A DNA stretch of 13,601 nt from NCBI GenBank assembly GCA_019136395.1, contig JAGVUH010000117.1, forward strand, positions 1-13,601. The letters are read 5' to 3'. This document shows positions 5,325 to 11,900 of the stretch, one piece after another. Source of the DNA: Gammaproteobacteria bacterium. Its GTDB lineage: Bacteria; Pseudomonadota; Gammaproteobacteria; Chromatiales; Chromatiaceae. Positions within the stretch are counted from its first letter, which is position 1, and the number at the start of each line of letters is the position of its first letter. The translations under genes and the position numbers were made by a program. The notes below the pieces were generated by a model. It was given only the letters and a program-made list of their open reading frames with translations. It was not told where the DNA came from and ran no database searches.

Positions 5325-5891
5325 CGCATGGCGCCCCCGTGCCATTCCCTGTCCACCGGCCCGCGCTCCGGTGTTGTCCTGTCTCGTCGCGGTTGCGCAC
5401 CGCCTGCCTTGCTCCCTGACGGCCGGTACCTCACCTGCCGTACCCCCCATGACCGGTCGACGCTACCGGTTGTTAATCCCCCTTTGCGGCCGCGTGCCGC
5501 CTGAAGTTGTCCCCTGAACGGCACCCCCGTGCCGTTCCCACCTCACCGGCCCGCGCTCCGGTGTTGTCCTGTCTTGTCGCGGTTGCGCACCGCCTGGAGT
5601 CCTCCCTCACGGCCGGTACCTCACCTGCCGTACCCCCTGACCGGTTGACGCACCCGGTTGTTGTTCGCCTTTCGCGGTCGCGTGCCGCCTGAAGTTGCCC
5701 CCTGAACGGTACGTCTGTGCCGTTCCCACCTCACCGGCCCGCGCTCCGGTGTTGCCCTGTCTCGTCGCGGTTGCGCGCCGCCTGGAGTCCTCCCTGACGG
5801 CCGGTATCTCACCTGCCGTGCCCCCCATGACCGGTCAACGCTACCGGTTGTTAATCCCCCTTTGCGGCCGCGTGCCGCCTGGAGTGTTCGT
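5325..5891 (+). repeat. tandem array of ~95-bp units (paired as ~189-bp repeats), each with three stem-loops
   Basis: At first sight this is three tandem repeats of 188-190 bp. Each splits into two diverged halves, so that a hairpin of form GCGGY-N5-RCCGC (S1) starts at 5389, 5486, 5579, 5674, 5767 and 5864, spaced 97, 93, 95, 93 and 97 bp. After each S1 come CCTGRAG, then a stem of form ACGGC...GCCGT (S2), then one of form ACCGG...CCGGT (S3). The array starts with a unit having only S2 and S3 (from about 5325) and ends with a bare S1 whose CCTGGAG is the ribosome-binding site of the gene at 5892. Stems stay paired where sequence differs: S2 is ATGGCGC/GTGCCAT at 5328-5345, ACGGCAC/GTGCCGT at 5518-5535 and ACGGTAC/GTGCCGT in the next H2-type unit, a T-A to C-G swap plus G-U pairs. 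Open frames crossing it have no conserved product. Confidence 0.8.
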
Positions 5892-6311
5892 ATGAGCGTC
5901 ATGGCCTATGTCATCGACGTCTTGGAAGACCCGGCCATCGCCTGGTGGCTAGAGCAGTCAACCCGCCCGGCGGAAGGCCCCGCCCGGTTGATCAACAGCC
6001 TCCGCGCCTCGGTGGCGGATGCCGAGCAGGCTTGCCACCAGCTGGCCTTGCGCTGGAACTGCGCCGCCCATGCCCGGGACGGCCAGGTGATGCTCTGGAT
6101 CTGGGAACGGGACTGCGACGGCGTGGAAGCCGCGCGGACTCTCAGGCTGCCTGCCAACCCGGCGGCGGTAGAGGAGCGTATCGCCCAGCTCTATGAAGAC
6201 GCCGAAGGACCGGTGTCGTGGCGCTGGGTGCCACCCACGGAGTGGACGCAAGCCCAGGAAGCGGCCCGTCATGTCTGGCGGGACACCTTCGCCGAAGCGG
6301 CCGGCTATTAG
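5892..6311 (+). CDS. 139-residue protein of unknown function, first gene of a three-gene operon
   Basis: The ATG at 5892 has GGAG seven bases upstream, inside the last unit of the stem-loop array. The product (MSVMAYVIDVLEDPAIAWWL...) is soluble and mildly acidic, with eight Trp in 139 residues. It has a probable N-terminal strand-helix, a Cys/His-containing middle (ACHQLALRWNCAAHARDGQV), and a helical C-terminal half with a proline break at WVPPTEWTQAQEAARHVWRD. No signal peptide or membrane segment is present, and I recognise no family. A second in-frame ATG three codons later (MAYVID) is less well spaced. The gene is followed by 141 bases with hairpins and then by two overlapping genes on the same strand, so co-transcription up to the terminator at 8042 is likely. 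Confidence 0.7.
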   Translation: MSVMAYVIDVLEDPAIAWWLEQSTRPAEGPARLINSLRASVADAEQACHQLALRWNCAAHARDGQVMLWIWERDCDGVEAARTLRLPANPAAVEERIAQLYEDAEGPVSWRWVPPTEWTQAQEAARHVWRDTFAEAAGY

Positions 6312-6452
6312 CCCGCCGATGGTGGCCTGCCACCCAGCCCGGATAGCGCCTTGCCGCGCCCTCCGGGCCTGGGCTTTTGCTCACGGTCTACTGGCTGGCG
6401 CGCCGGTGTGACAGACTTTTTTTTGCGGCCGCGCACCGCATGGGAGGTAACC
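6312..6452 (+). promoter_or_regulatory. hairpin-rich spacer with a stray copy of the array's S1 stem
   Basis: The gap holds GGTGGC-ct-GCCACC (about 6321-6334), a 7-bp stem GCCCGGA (6337-6343) with TCCGGGC (6362-6368), a run of eight T (6417-6424), and immediately after it GCGGCCGCGCACCGC (6425-6439), which matches the S1 element of the array upstream. As at 5864, S1 is followed within a few bases by a ribosome-binding site, here GGGAGG. The T-run after GC-rich stems could attenuate transcription between genes one and two. Confidence 0.4.
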
Positions 6453-7202
6453 ATGTTTGAGTTTGCCTGTGAGGAAATTCAGCAAAACATGGATTGTTTC
6501 GCGATGAACCTGGCCCTGGAATGTGAGGGTTGGGACGCGAATGATCGGGAGATCCATCTGAAGGGGAAACTGGACCCCCGCCGGGTGTTCGCCTTGCTCG
6601 GCGAACCCAGCAGTCCGTATCAGCGGCTGTTGGCGGCGTCATTCACGCTGCCGTTCAGCGGCAGCGGAAGACGGCTCAAGGACTGGGTCTATGACCTCGA
6701 TGAAGAGCTGGCGCGGCTGACCCCGGCCCAGCAGGCCATCGTCACCCTGGTCGGTGACCGGCTGGAAGCCGCGATCCTGCAGGAGTTCCAGGACGCGGAG
6801 CAGTGGCTGGACCTCCAGTACCGCCTGCATGTGCAGTCGGAATCCCTGGAGATTCCCGCGGCCTTGGCGGATCAGGTCGAGGAGATCTGGCTGGTCGGCA
6901 CGGACGACGACAGCGTTGATCCCACGCTCAGCATTTTCGATCAGATCACCCCAGTCCCCGGGGTCGCCTGTTGTTATCAGGACCTGTTCGACGTCAGGGA
7001 GGACTTCCTCGCCGACCAGGCCCGGTTTGGCTTCGTCAAATTCGTCACCCCCGAGGGTGATGAGTGGGTCGTCAATCGGCTGGTCGCCTGGCGGCTCGCG
7101 GACGAGACGCACTGGTTGACGGAACTGTGGGCGGAAGCGTGCAAGGAAGCGGAACAGGAAGGGCAAGACGTGCCGGGAGGTGACCATGGAAACGCAGATT
7201 GA
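6453..7202 (+). CDS. 249-residue acidic protein of unknown function, second gene of the operon
   Basis: The ATG at 6453 follows GGGAGG with good spacing; the longer open frame from 6351 would run through the hairpin spacer and is rejected. The product (MFEFACEEIQQNMDCFAMNL...) is strongly acidic (many Glu and Asp, clusters such as TDDDSVD), soluble, without signal peptide or membrane spans. The first 40 residues contain three Cys (EFACEEIQQNMDCFAMNLAL and ECEGWD). The middle is helical (LKDWVYDLDEELARLTPAQQ), and the C-terminal third has strand-like segments and ends in a helix WLTELWAEACKEAEQE. No family is recognised. Its stop lies 17 bases inside the next gene, so the two are almost certainly translated together. 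High acidity may mean it acts as an inhibitor or chaperone of a basic partner, but that is only a thought. Confidence 0.7.
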   Translation: MFEFACEEIQQNMDCFAMNLALECEGWDANDREIHLKGKLDPRRVFALLGEPSSPYQRLLAASFTLPFSGSGRRLKDWVYDLDEELARLTPAQQAIVTLVGDRLEAAILQEFQDAEQWLDLQYRLHVQSESLEIPAALADQVEEIWLVGTDDDSVDPTLSIFDQITPVPGVACCYQDLFDVREDFLADQARFGFVKFVTPEGDEWVVNRLVAWRLADETHWLTELWAEACKEAEQEGQDVPGGDHGNAD

Positions 7203-8025
7203 CCTGCAATGGCTCGTCGAGGGGAATTATGCCGTCGACGCCTTCAAGCAGCTCGCGGCTGAGGTTGGTCAGCATGGGCCGCTGCTCGACTACCAGGGCG
7301 CGACCTATGACGTCCTCAATCTCTTGCTCGATGCCCAGTGCTTTGATGCCCTGGAGGTGATCCTGCGCGAGAACCCGACCCTGGATCTGGTCGACGTCCG
7401 GCGCAAGGCGGAGGACAAGCAGCTGTTCCGGGTGTTCAACGAACAGCATCTGGCCCAGAGCGACGCCCCCGAGAATTATCTCCGGGTCGCGACGCTATTC
7501 CCCCTGGGGTGGTTGGTGACGGCGACGGACAGCCTGACCCCGTTTCTCCAACCCGAGCCATTTCTGGTCACCCCGGACGGACCCGGACGACCGCACTGGC
7601 TGTTCCCTGACCCGGAGCTGGCGGCGGACATTGACATCCGCACGGAGGCGGAACGTCACCCGGCCGCCGACCGCACCCTGTTCCTGCGGAATTTGGAATG
7701 GGTGGCCCTGCATGTCCTGGCGCCCGATCCCGGCGTGGACCTGCCGGCGCAATCGGTGCGCAATGCCGAGGCCTACCTGGCGCAGCACAGCCAGGGGGAA
7801 CGCGCCGACCTCCACGCCGAACTGATCCCCGACCGCCTGCACGTCCGCGCCATTAAGGCCCTGGACGACGCCACGGAAGTGGCCCTGGTCTATCGGGAGC
7901 GCGGCGGTTGGGACCTGGTCAGCGATGACGCGGTCCTGCGGACGCCGGTTGGCGAGTGGGTCTGGAACTTATCCGCCCCGGTGCCAGTCGCAACCATCCC
8001 CTGGGTGGCCAGAACCTGGTTCTGA
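7186..8025 (+). CDS. 279-residue protein of unknown function, third gene of the operon
   Basis: ATG at 7186 has GGGAGG five bases upstream; a GTG at 7180 overlaps that site and is less likely. The start overlaps the end of the preceding gene by 17 bases. The product (METQIDLQWLVEGNYAVDAF...) is acidic and soluble. Residues about 35-85 (LDYQGATYDVLNLLLDAQCF, then DALEVILRENPTLDLVDVRR) look like a pair of helix-turn-helix repeats of the ankyrin kind but are too few and irregular to call. The C-terminal half is rich in Pro, Asp and Trp, with strand-like segments ending GEWVWNLSAPVPVATIPWVA. No catalytic motif is visible. The rho-independent terminator 17 bases after the stop ends the operon. Confidence 0.7.
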   Translation: METQIDLQWLVEGNYAVDAFKQLAAEVGQHGPLLDYQGATYDVLNLLLDAQCFDALEVILRENPTLDLVDVRRKAEDKQLFRVFNEQHLAQSDAPENYLRVATLFPLGWLVTATDSLTPFLQPEPFLVTPDGPGRPHWLFPDPELAADIDIRTEAERHPAADRTLFLRNLEWVALHVLAPDPGVDLPAQSVRNAEAYLAQHSQGERADLHAELIPDRLHVRAIKALDDATEVALVYRERGGWDLVSDDAVLRTPVGEWVWNLSAPVPVATIPWVARTWF

Positions 8026-8041
8026 GCACCCACCCCCCCTT

Positions 8042-8080
8042 AACCCCATTCAGCCCCGGCGGCTGTGATGGGGTTTTTTT
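8042..8080 (+). terminator. rho-independent terminator of the three-gene operon
   Basis: AACCCCAT pairs with ATGGGGTT; inside, CAGCC pairs with GGCTG around a small loop. The stem runs straight into seven T (to 8080). This is a textbook terminator 17 bases after the stop codon at 8025. Confidence 0.85.
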
Positions 8081-8354
8081 CCCCGTCATCAAGGGCGCGG
8101 TGCCCCGCACCCGCCACGGACGACAAGCCTGATGGCTCGTTCCTGGGCGCCATCATCAGCCGTCCCTTGCCGCTGTGACGGGCTCCCTGTCCGGTGATGC
8201 CAGCACCCACGACAACCCTGTTAAGAACCCCGGCCGGCTGTTTCAGCCCGGCGCGTGGTGCTTTGCCGGGGAAGTGGGGTTAACAGGTATTGACGGGAGA
8301 AACCCCTCGGCCGGCGGGCAGTGGCCCACGCCCCGCGCCGCCGCGGCGGGGTGA
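8081..8354. other. intergenic region with two folded elements
   Basis: No gene is supported. TGATGGC (8130-8136) pairs with GCCATCA (8149-8155). A larger element spans 8220-8284: the outer arms GTTAA...TTAAC and ACCCC...GGGGT, then CCCCGGC (8228-8234) with GCCGGGG (8265-8271), and an inner GGCTG-ttt-CAGCC (8236-8248). The alternatives within it compete for the same bases, so it may be a cruciform, a recombination or binding site, or a folded RNA. Confidence 0.4.
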
Positions 8355-8394
8355 TTGCCGCGCACGCCCGACCGGGCTAGTATGGAACCGTTCC
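8355..8394 (+). promoter_or_regulatory. promoter with palindrome at the start point, for the MqsA-like gene
   Basis: -35 TTGCCG (8355-8360), a 17-base spacer, and -10 TAGTAT (8378-8383). The 11-base palindrome GGAACcGTTCC (8384-8394) covers the expected start point near 8390, ideal for a repressor, most simply autoregulation as in other antitoxin genes. The leader before the ATG at 8412 is about 22 bases. Confidence 0.5.
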
Positions 8395-8411
8395 AGAACG
8401 AGAATGAAATC

Positions 8412-8666
8412 ATGGCCACGTCCGTCGCTTTCACCCCCTGTCCTCTGTGCGACGGCGCCCTGCTCGTCGAGCACCCGCACGACTTCACGGCCGATCACCA
8501 GGGCCACCCCTATCGCGTCACCGGCTTGCGCCATGCGACCTGCCCGTCGTGTGCGTCCTATCTCGTCAGCCCGGAGCAGTCGCGGCACAACAAACGGCGC
8601 CTCATCGCCGCCCGGGCGCGCGTGGTCGCAGCGCAGGGGCCGACCCGGACGCCCGTCACGGACTAG
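8412..8666 (+). CDS. MqsA-like zinc-finger protein without HTH domain (orphan antitoxin-type)
   Basis: This 84-residue protein starts MATSVAFTPCPLCDGALLVE and has two CxxC pairs, C10-P-L-C13 and C44-P-S-C47, about 30 residues apart, matching the zinc-binding N-terminal domain of the MqsA/YgiT antitoxin family. It also has the typical V-T-G-L-x-x-x-x-C and S-P-E-Q-S-R-x-N-K-R segments (residues 36-61). The C-terminal helix-turn-helix of full MqsA is missing; only a short Ala/Arg helix follows. No mqsR-like toxin is adjacent, as the gene stands alone between a terminator and the convergent ligase gene. An ATG at 8382 is rejected because it lies within the -10. It may be a stand-alone zinc protein rather than an antitoxin. 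The domain call is fairly good; the role is open. Confidence 0.65.
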   Translation: MATSVAFTPCPLCDGALLVEHPHDFTADHQGHPYRVTGLRHATCPSCASYLVSPEQSRHNKRRLIAARARVVAAQGPTRTPVTD

Positions 8667-8706
8667 GGCCGCTGCATCGGCCTACCCGGCGGGGCGCCGT
8701 CCGGCG

Positions 8707-10698
8707 CTACGCGCCCGCCCCCGCCAACCGGCTCAGCTCCTCCTCGCCGATGACCTGCACCCCCAGCCGGCGCGCCTTGACCGCCTTGCTGCTGGTCGAC
8801 GCGGGATCAGCGAGCACCAGCAGATCCAACCCGCGGGTCACGTCATCCACCAGGTCGATGCCCTGGGCGGCCAGCGCGGCCTGGTAATCGGCCTTTTTCT
8901 TGCCGCTGGGCAAGCGGCCACTGATGCACAGCGTGCGCCGCGGGGGGGCATCCCCCGCCGGGGCGACGGCCGCCACGGGGTGGATGGTCACGCCGTGGGC
9001 GAGCAGTTTGTCGATCACCGGCGCCAGGGCGTCGAGGGCGTCCTGGATCGGGCCGCCCAGGTTGGGCACGCCGGCGCGCTCCGCCAGCGCGGGGTCGCGT
9101 AAAGCCCCGGCGCGCCACTGCGCCAAGGTATCGAGCGCCCCGCCCGCGGCGGCGATCATCTGCTGCACGCGGCGTTTGCCCAGGCCCTCGATCCCCAGCG
9201 ACCCCAGGAACTGGCTCAGGCTCAGGGTGCGGGTGGCGTCGATGGCAGCGAGCACGCTGGCAGCACGCTTCTCCCCCAGGCGCAGGTCTTTCTCCGGGTT
9301 GATGATCAGGGCGGCCAGGGCCTGGGCGTCACGCCAGTGGTAGAGGTCGCCCACATCCTCGACGCCCAGGGTCTCGACCAGGGCGGTCAGCACCGCATCG
9401 CCGATGCCGAGAATCTCCAGGCTGGCGATCCAGCGCGCCAGCTTGCCCGTCGACTTTTGCTCGCAGTCCGCATTGCGACAGGCGAGAATGGCGCCCTCGC
9501 TCCCGCCGGTGGTGACCTTGCGCCCCACCGCGCCCCCGCAGAACGGGCAGGCGCTGGGCAACGGGATGGGTTGACGCTGGGCCGGACGCTCGGTGACGCG
9601 GACGATCTTGGGGATGATGTCGTTGGCCTTGATGACCCAGACGCGATCGCCCACGGCCAGATCGAGGCGGGTGATCTCGTCGAAGTTGTTCAGGGTGGCG
9701 CTGCTGACCGTGGTGCCGCCGAGCGTGACCGGGCGCAGTTGGGCGACCGGAATCAGCGCGCCGGTGTGGCCGCCGTTGATCAGCACCCGCTCCAGCACGG
9801 TCTCGGCCCCGGCGGAGTCGAACTTCCAGGCGATCTGGCCCTTGGGGCGGCCGGCGGTATGACCGAGCGCCTGCTGCGTCGCCAGGTCGTTGACCTTGAA
9901 GACGACGCCATCGTTCCAGAACGGCAGCGCCTCACGGTCACCCGCCACCTGCTGGAACCAGGCCACGGCCGCCGCGGCGTCCGCGCAGACCTGCTGGGGG
10001 ATGAGATTGAAGCCCAGCTCGGCCAGGCGTGCGGCCTTGGCGGCCTCGCTGGCGAAGCGCACCGGCTGGCCGTCGCGGGTTTCGTCGAGATCGAACGCGA
10101 ACACGGTGAGGAGATCGCTCTGGTGGCCGTTCTTCCGTCCCATGATGCCGTTGCCGGCGTTGCGGGGATTCTTCTGCCGCTGCGGGTCGACCCGGGTCCA
10201 ATTGTCCACGGTAAGGATGACCTCGACGCGCACGGCGCCGGTGAAGCCGCCCTCCGCGGTCCCGGCCCAGGCGGGCAGGCCCGCAAAGCGGAGGGCGTTG
10301 GCGGTGATGTCCTCGCCGACGACGCCATCGCCGCGGGAGATGGCCTGGACCAGGCGCCCGGCGCGGTAGTAGGCGGCGGCACTGGCGCCATCGCCCTTGA
10401 GACTGGCATGGAGGACGCCGCCCCCGGCCTTGAGATGCCACTGGCGGAACTCGTCCTCGCTGTTGACCTTGCTCTGGCTGCCCATGGGGAGGGCATGGCG
10501 GGCCTTGCTGAGCATGTCGGCGCCGGACACGGGAGCGCCGACCAGGGCCAGGACCGGATCATCCGGGGCCAGCCGGCGCAACTGGTCCTCCAGGGCGTCG
10601 TACTCGGCATCGCTCATCAGCGGTTCGCCGCTGTAGTAATAGGCGTGCTTGGCCTTGAGGAGGTCGTTACGCAACGTGGCAAGACGCGGGTCGGTCAT
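8707..10698 (-). CDS. ligA: NAD-dependent DNA ligase, accessory LigA type
   Basis: A complete 663-residue ligase that seals nicks in DNA using NAD. Domains in order: Ia with the Tyr motif for nicotinamide (HAYYYSGEPLMSDAEYDALE, residues 18-37); adenylation domain with catalytic K101 in LKGDGAS and SRGDGVVGEDITAN (121-134), NPRNAGNG (177-184), DGVVFKVND (263-271) and AWKF (290-293); OB fold with GGHTGALIPVAQL (309-321); zinc finger C384-x2-C387...C407-x4-C412; helix-hairpin-helix region (about 424-570); C-terminal BRCT domain (about 588-660). Housekeeping LigA has K-L-D-G at the active site; here it is K-G-D-G, and NAGNGIMGRKNG departs from the usual N-A-A-A-G-S-L-R-Q. This suggests a plasmid- or phage-type second ligase. 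GAGAG lies seven bases before the ATG. It is convergent with the MqsA-like gene and is the surest assignment in the window. Confidence 0.93.
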   Translation of the reverse strand: MTDPRLATLRNDLLKAKHAYYYSGEPLMSDAEYDALEDQLRRLAPDDPVLALVGAPVSGADMLSKARHALPMGSQSKVNSEDEFRQWHLKAGGGVLHASLKGDGASAAAYYRAGRLVQAISRGDGVVGEDITANALRFAGLPAWAGTAEGGFTGAVRVEVILTVDNWTRVDPQRQKNPRNAGNGIMGRKNGHQSDLLTVFAFDLDETRDGQPVRFASEAAKAARLAELGFNLIPQQVCADAAAAVAWFQQVAGDREALPFWNDGVVFKVNDLATQQALGHTAGRPKGQIAWKFDSAGAETVLERVLINGGHTGALIPVAQLRPVTLGGTTVSSATLNNFDEITRLDLAVGDRVWVIKANDIIPKIVRVTERPAQRQPIPLPSACPFCGGAVGRKVTTGGSEGAILACRNADCEQKSTGKLARWIASLEILGIGDAVLTALVETLGVEDVGDLYHWRDAQALAALIINPEKDLRLGEKRAASVLAAIDATRTLSLSQFLGSLGIEGLGKRRVQQMIAAAGGALDTLAQWRAGALRDPALAERAGVPNLGGPIQDALDALAPVIDKLLAHGVTIHPVAAVAPAGDAPPRRTLCISGRLPSGKKKADYQAALAAQGIDLVDDVTRGLDLLVLADPASTSSKAVKARRLGVQVIGEEELSRLAGAGA

Positions 10699-10848
10699 GG
10701 CAAAACTCTCAGGCGGAGGAAGGAAAGACCCGGCAGGAGGGAAGGGGAGGGGACCGCTGTCCCGCCGGGCCGCCGGTCATTGGTCGGTCATGATTTACAA
10801 GCTGGGTGCTACTCTACTAAAAAAGGTCGGTAAGTGCAATAGCCGTGC
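10699..10848 (-). promoter_or_regulatory. ligA upstream region with weak promoter
   Basis: On the minus strand, TTGCAC (complement of 10834-10839) and TAGAGT (complement of 10811-10816) are separated by exactly 17 bases, in the only AT-rich patch upstream of ligA. The -35 matches consensus in three positions and the -10 in four, so the promoter is plausible but weak. The leader would be about 105 bases with purine/pyrimidine-rich stretches and no clear fold. Confidence 0.35.
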
Positions 10849-11184
10849 GGCGGGCGGGCGGGAGTCAACCGCTGCCCCGCGGGGGCCCGGGGGGCCTCGC
10901 GTCTGGGCGCGGGCGGAAAACGGAGGGCGTGTGGGCAGAAAACGCTGGCCATGGCTGGTCGTCGGCGCGGGCGAATAACGATCGGTATGGGCCCGCACGC
11001 CGGCACGGGAGGAGCGGAGAGCCGGACCCCTGGTAACACCGTCAGACTGCCGGAGACGGGGCGCGGCATGCGCCGGGTGCGCGCCCTGCGGTGGATGTAT
11101 GCGCGCGGGACCGCGGGCGGAAAGCGCATGGCTATCCGGCTTGCAAAACGACCCTAGTGGCGTACTATTAGCGTGCGCGGCGGC
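10849..11184. other. gene-free region, possibly a decayed copy of the 318-bp unit
   Basis: No gene is supported. The segment around 11096-11150 (TATGCGCG..., then CCGGCTTGCAAAAC) resembles positions 11393-11450 of the first good unit (TATGCGCG..., then CCGGCTTGGAAACA), about 295 bp further on. This suggests a degraded earlier unit. Confidence 0.3.
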
Positions 11185-11900
11185 GTGGAGAGACACGCAG
11201 CGGGGAGGTCTGGCGGCTAACCAGACTGGCAGGGATCATCCGGTGAACCTGTACCGCTTAGCCCGTCGGCTGCCAAGCTGACCCGCGCACCCTTTTGCGA
11301 TCTCAGGGGGCGGAGCCTGACCGCCAGCCGCGTCCGGCAACGGGGGCGGGAAGCGCGGTGCTCACGCGAACGGCGGTCGCCCCAATTAAGGTTATGCGCG
11401 ACGGCCGGGCAACCGGCAGTCCCGGCCCCGCTGGACTCCGGCTTGGAAACAGAATGCCGTGAACACCCCGGCGTCGCGCACCCTTTTCAATGCGCGGCGA
11501 CGTGGATTGACACGCAGCGATTGAGGTCTGATGGCATATCACACTGGTGGGGATAACCCGGTGAACCCACATCGCTATGCCAGCCGGGGTCGTACGCCCC
11601 GGCCCGCGCACCCCTTTGCGATCTCAGGGGCGGAGCCTGACCGCCAGCCGCGTCCGGCAACGGGGGCGGGAAGCGCGGTGCTAACGCGAACGGCGGTCGC
11701 CCCTATTTTGGTTATGCGCGACGGCCTGCAACCGGCAGTCCCGGCCGCGCTGGACTCCGGCTTGGAAACAGATGGACGTGAACACCCCGGCGTCGCGCGC
11801 CCTGTTCCATGTGCGGCAGCATGGAGAGACACGCGCGTTGCTAGACCGCTGGGGCCTGCGTTGCGGGGCCTTCAGACCGATGCCAGTCGGGAGCTACGCG
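11185..11900. repeat. tandem array of ~318-bp structured units
   Basis: Unit starts recur at 11185, 11502 and 11821 (GTGGAGAGACACGCAGCG and variants), 317 and 319 bp apart. Units one and two share a core, 11283-11453 against 11604-11772, about 95% identical by eye; the first ~100 bp of the units are more diverged but alignable. The third is recognisable only at its start and again near 11957. The core holds GGCGG-agcctga-CCGCC (11309-11325 and equivalent) and a nested stem, GGGGCG (11343-11348) with CGCCCC (11378-11383) enclosing CGCG-gtgctca-CGCG. Unit one also has GGCCGGG...CCCGGCC, lost in unit two. Each unit opens with a small GCGTG-gagaga-CACGC type hairpin. Frames crossing the units are interrupted in at least one copy, so they are probably not coding. 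No known RNA family was recognised; the functional strand is unknown. Confidence 0.7.

Noticed and set aside
5325..5891. CRISPR array
   Set aside because: Whole units are similar to each other, with no short identical repeats separating unique spacers of even length, and no cas gene is present.
5307..5895. Short repeated open frames (both strands) within the stem-loop array
   Set aside because: The repeat unit is not a multiple of three throughout (188 and 190 bp) and the frames shift between units, while the stems are conserved, so the constraint is on structure rather than protein.
6417..6424. Run of eight T as a terminator between the first two operon genes
   Set aside because: The nearest good stem ends almost 50 bases earlier and nothing stable abuts the T-run, so a true intrinsic terminator is not supported, though attenuation is not excluded.
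9337..10833. 498-codon open frame on the plus strand opposite ligA
   Set aside because: It is the antisense shadow of a well-supported ligase gene; its product is low-complexity (Gly/Ala/Asp/Glu) with no domain, as often happens in GC-rich DNA.
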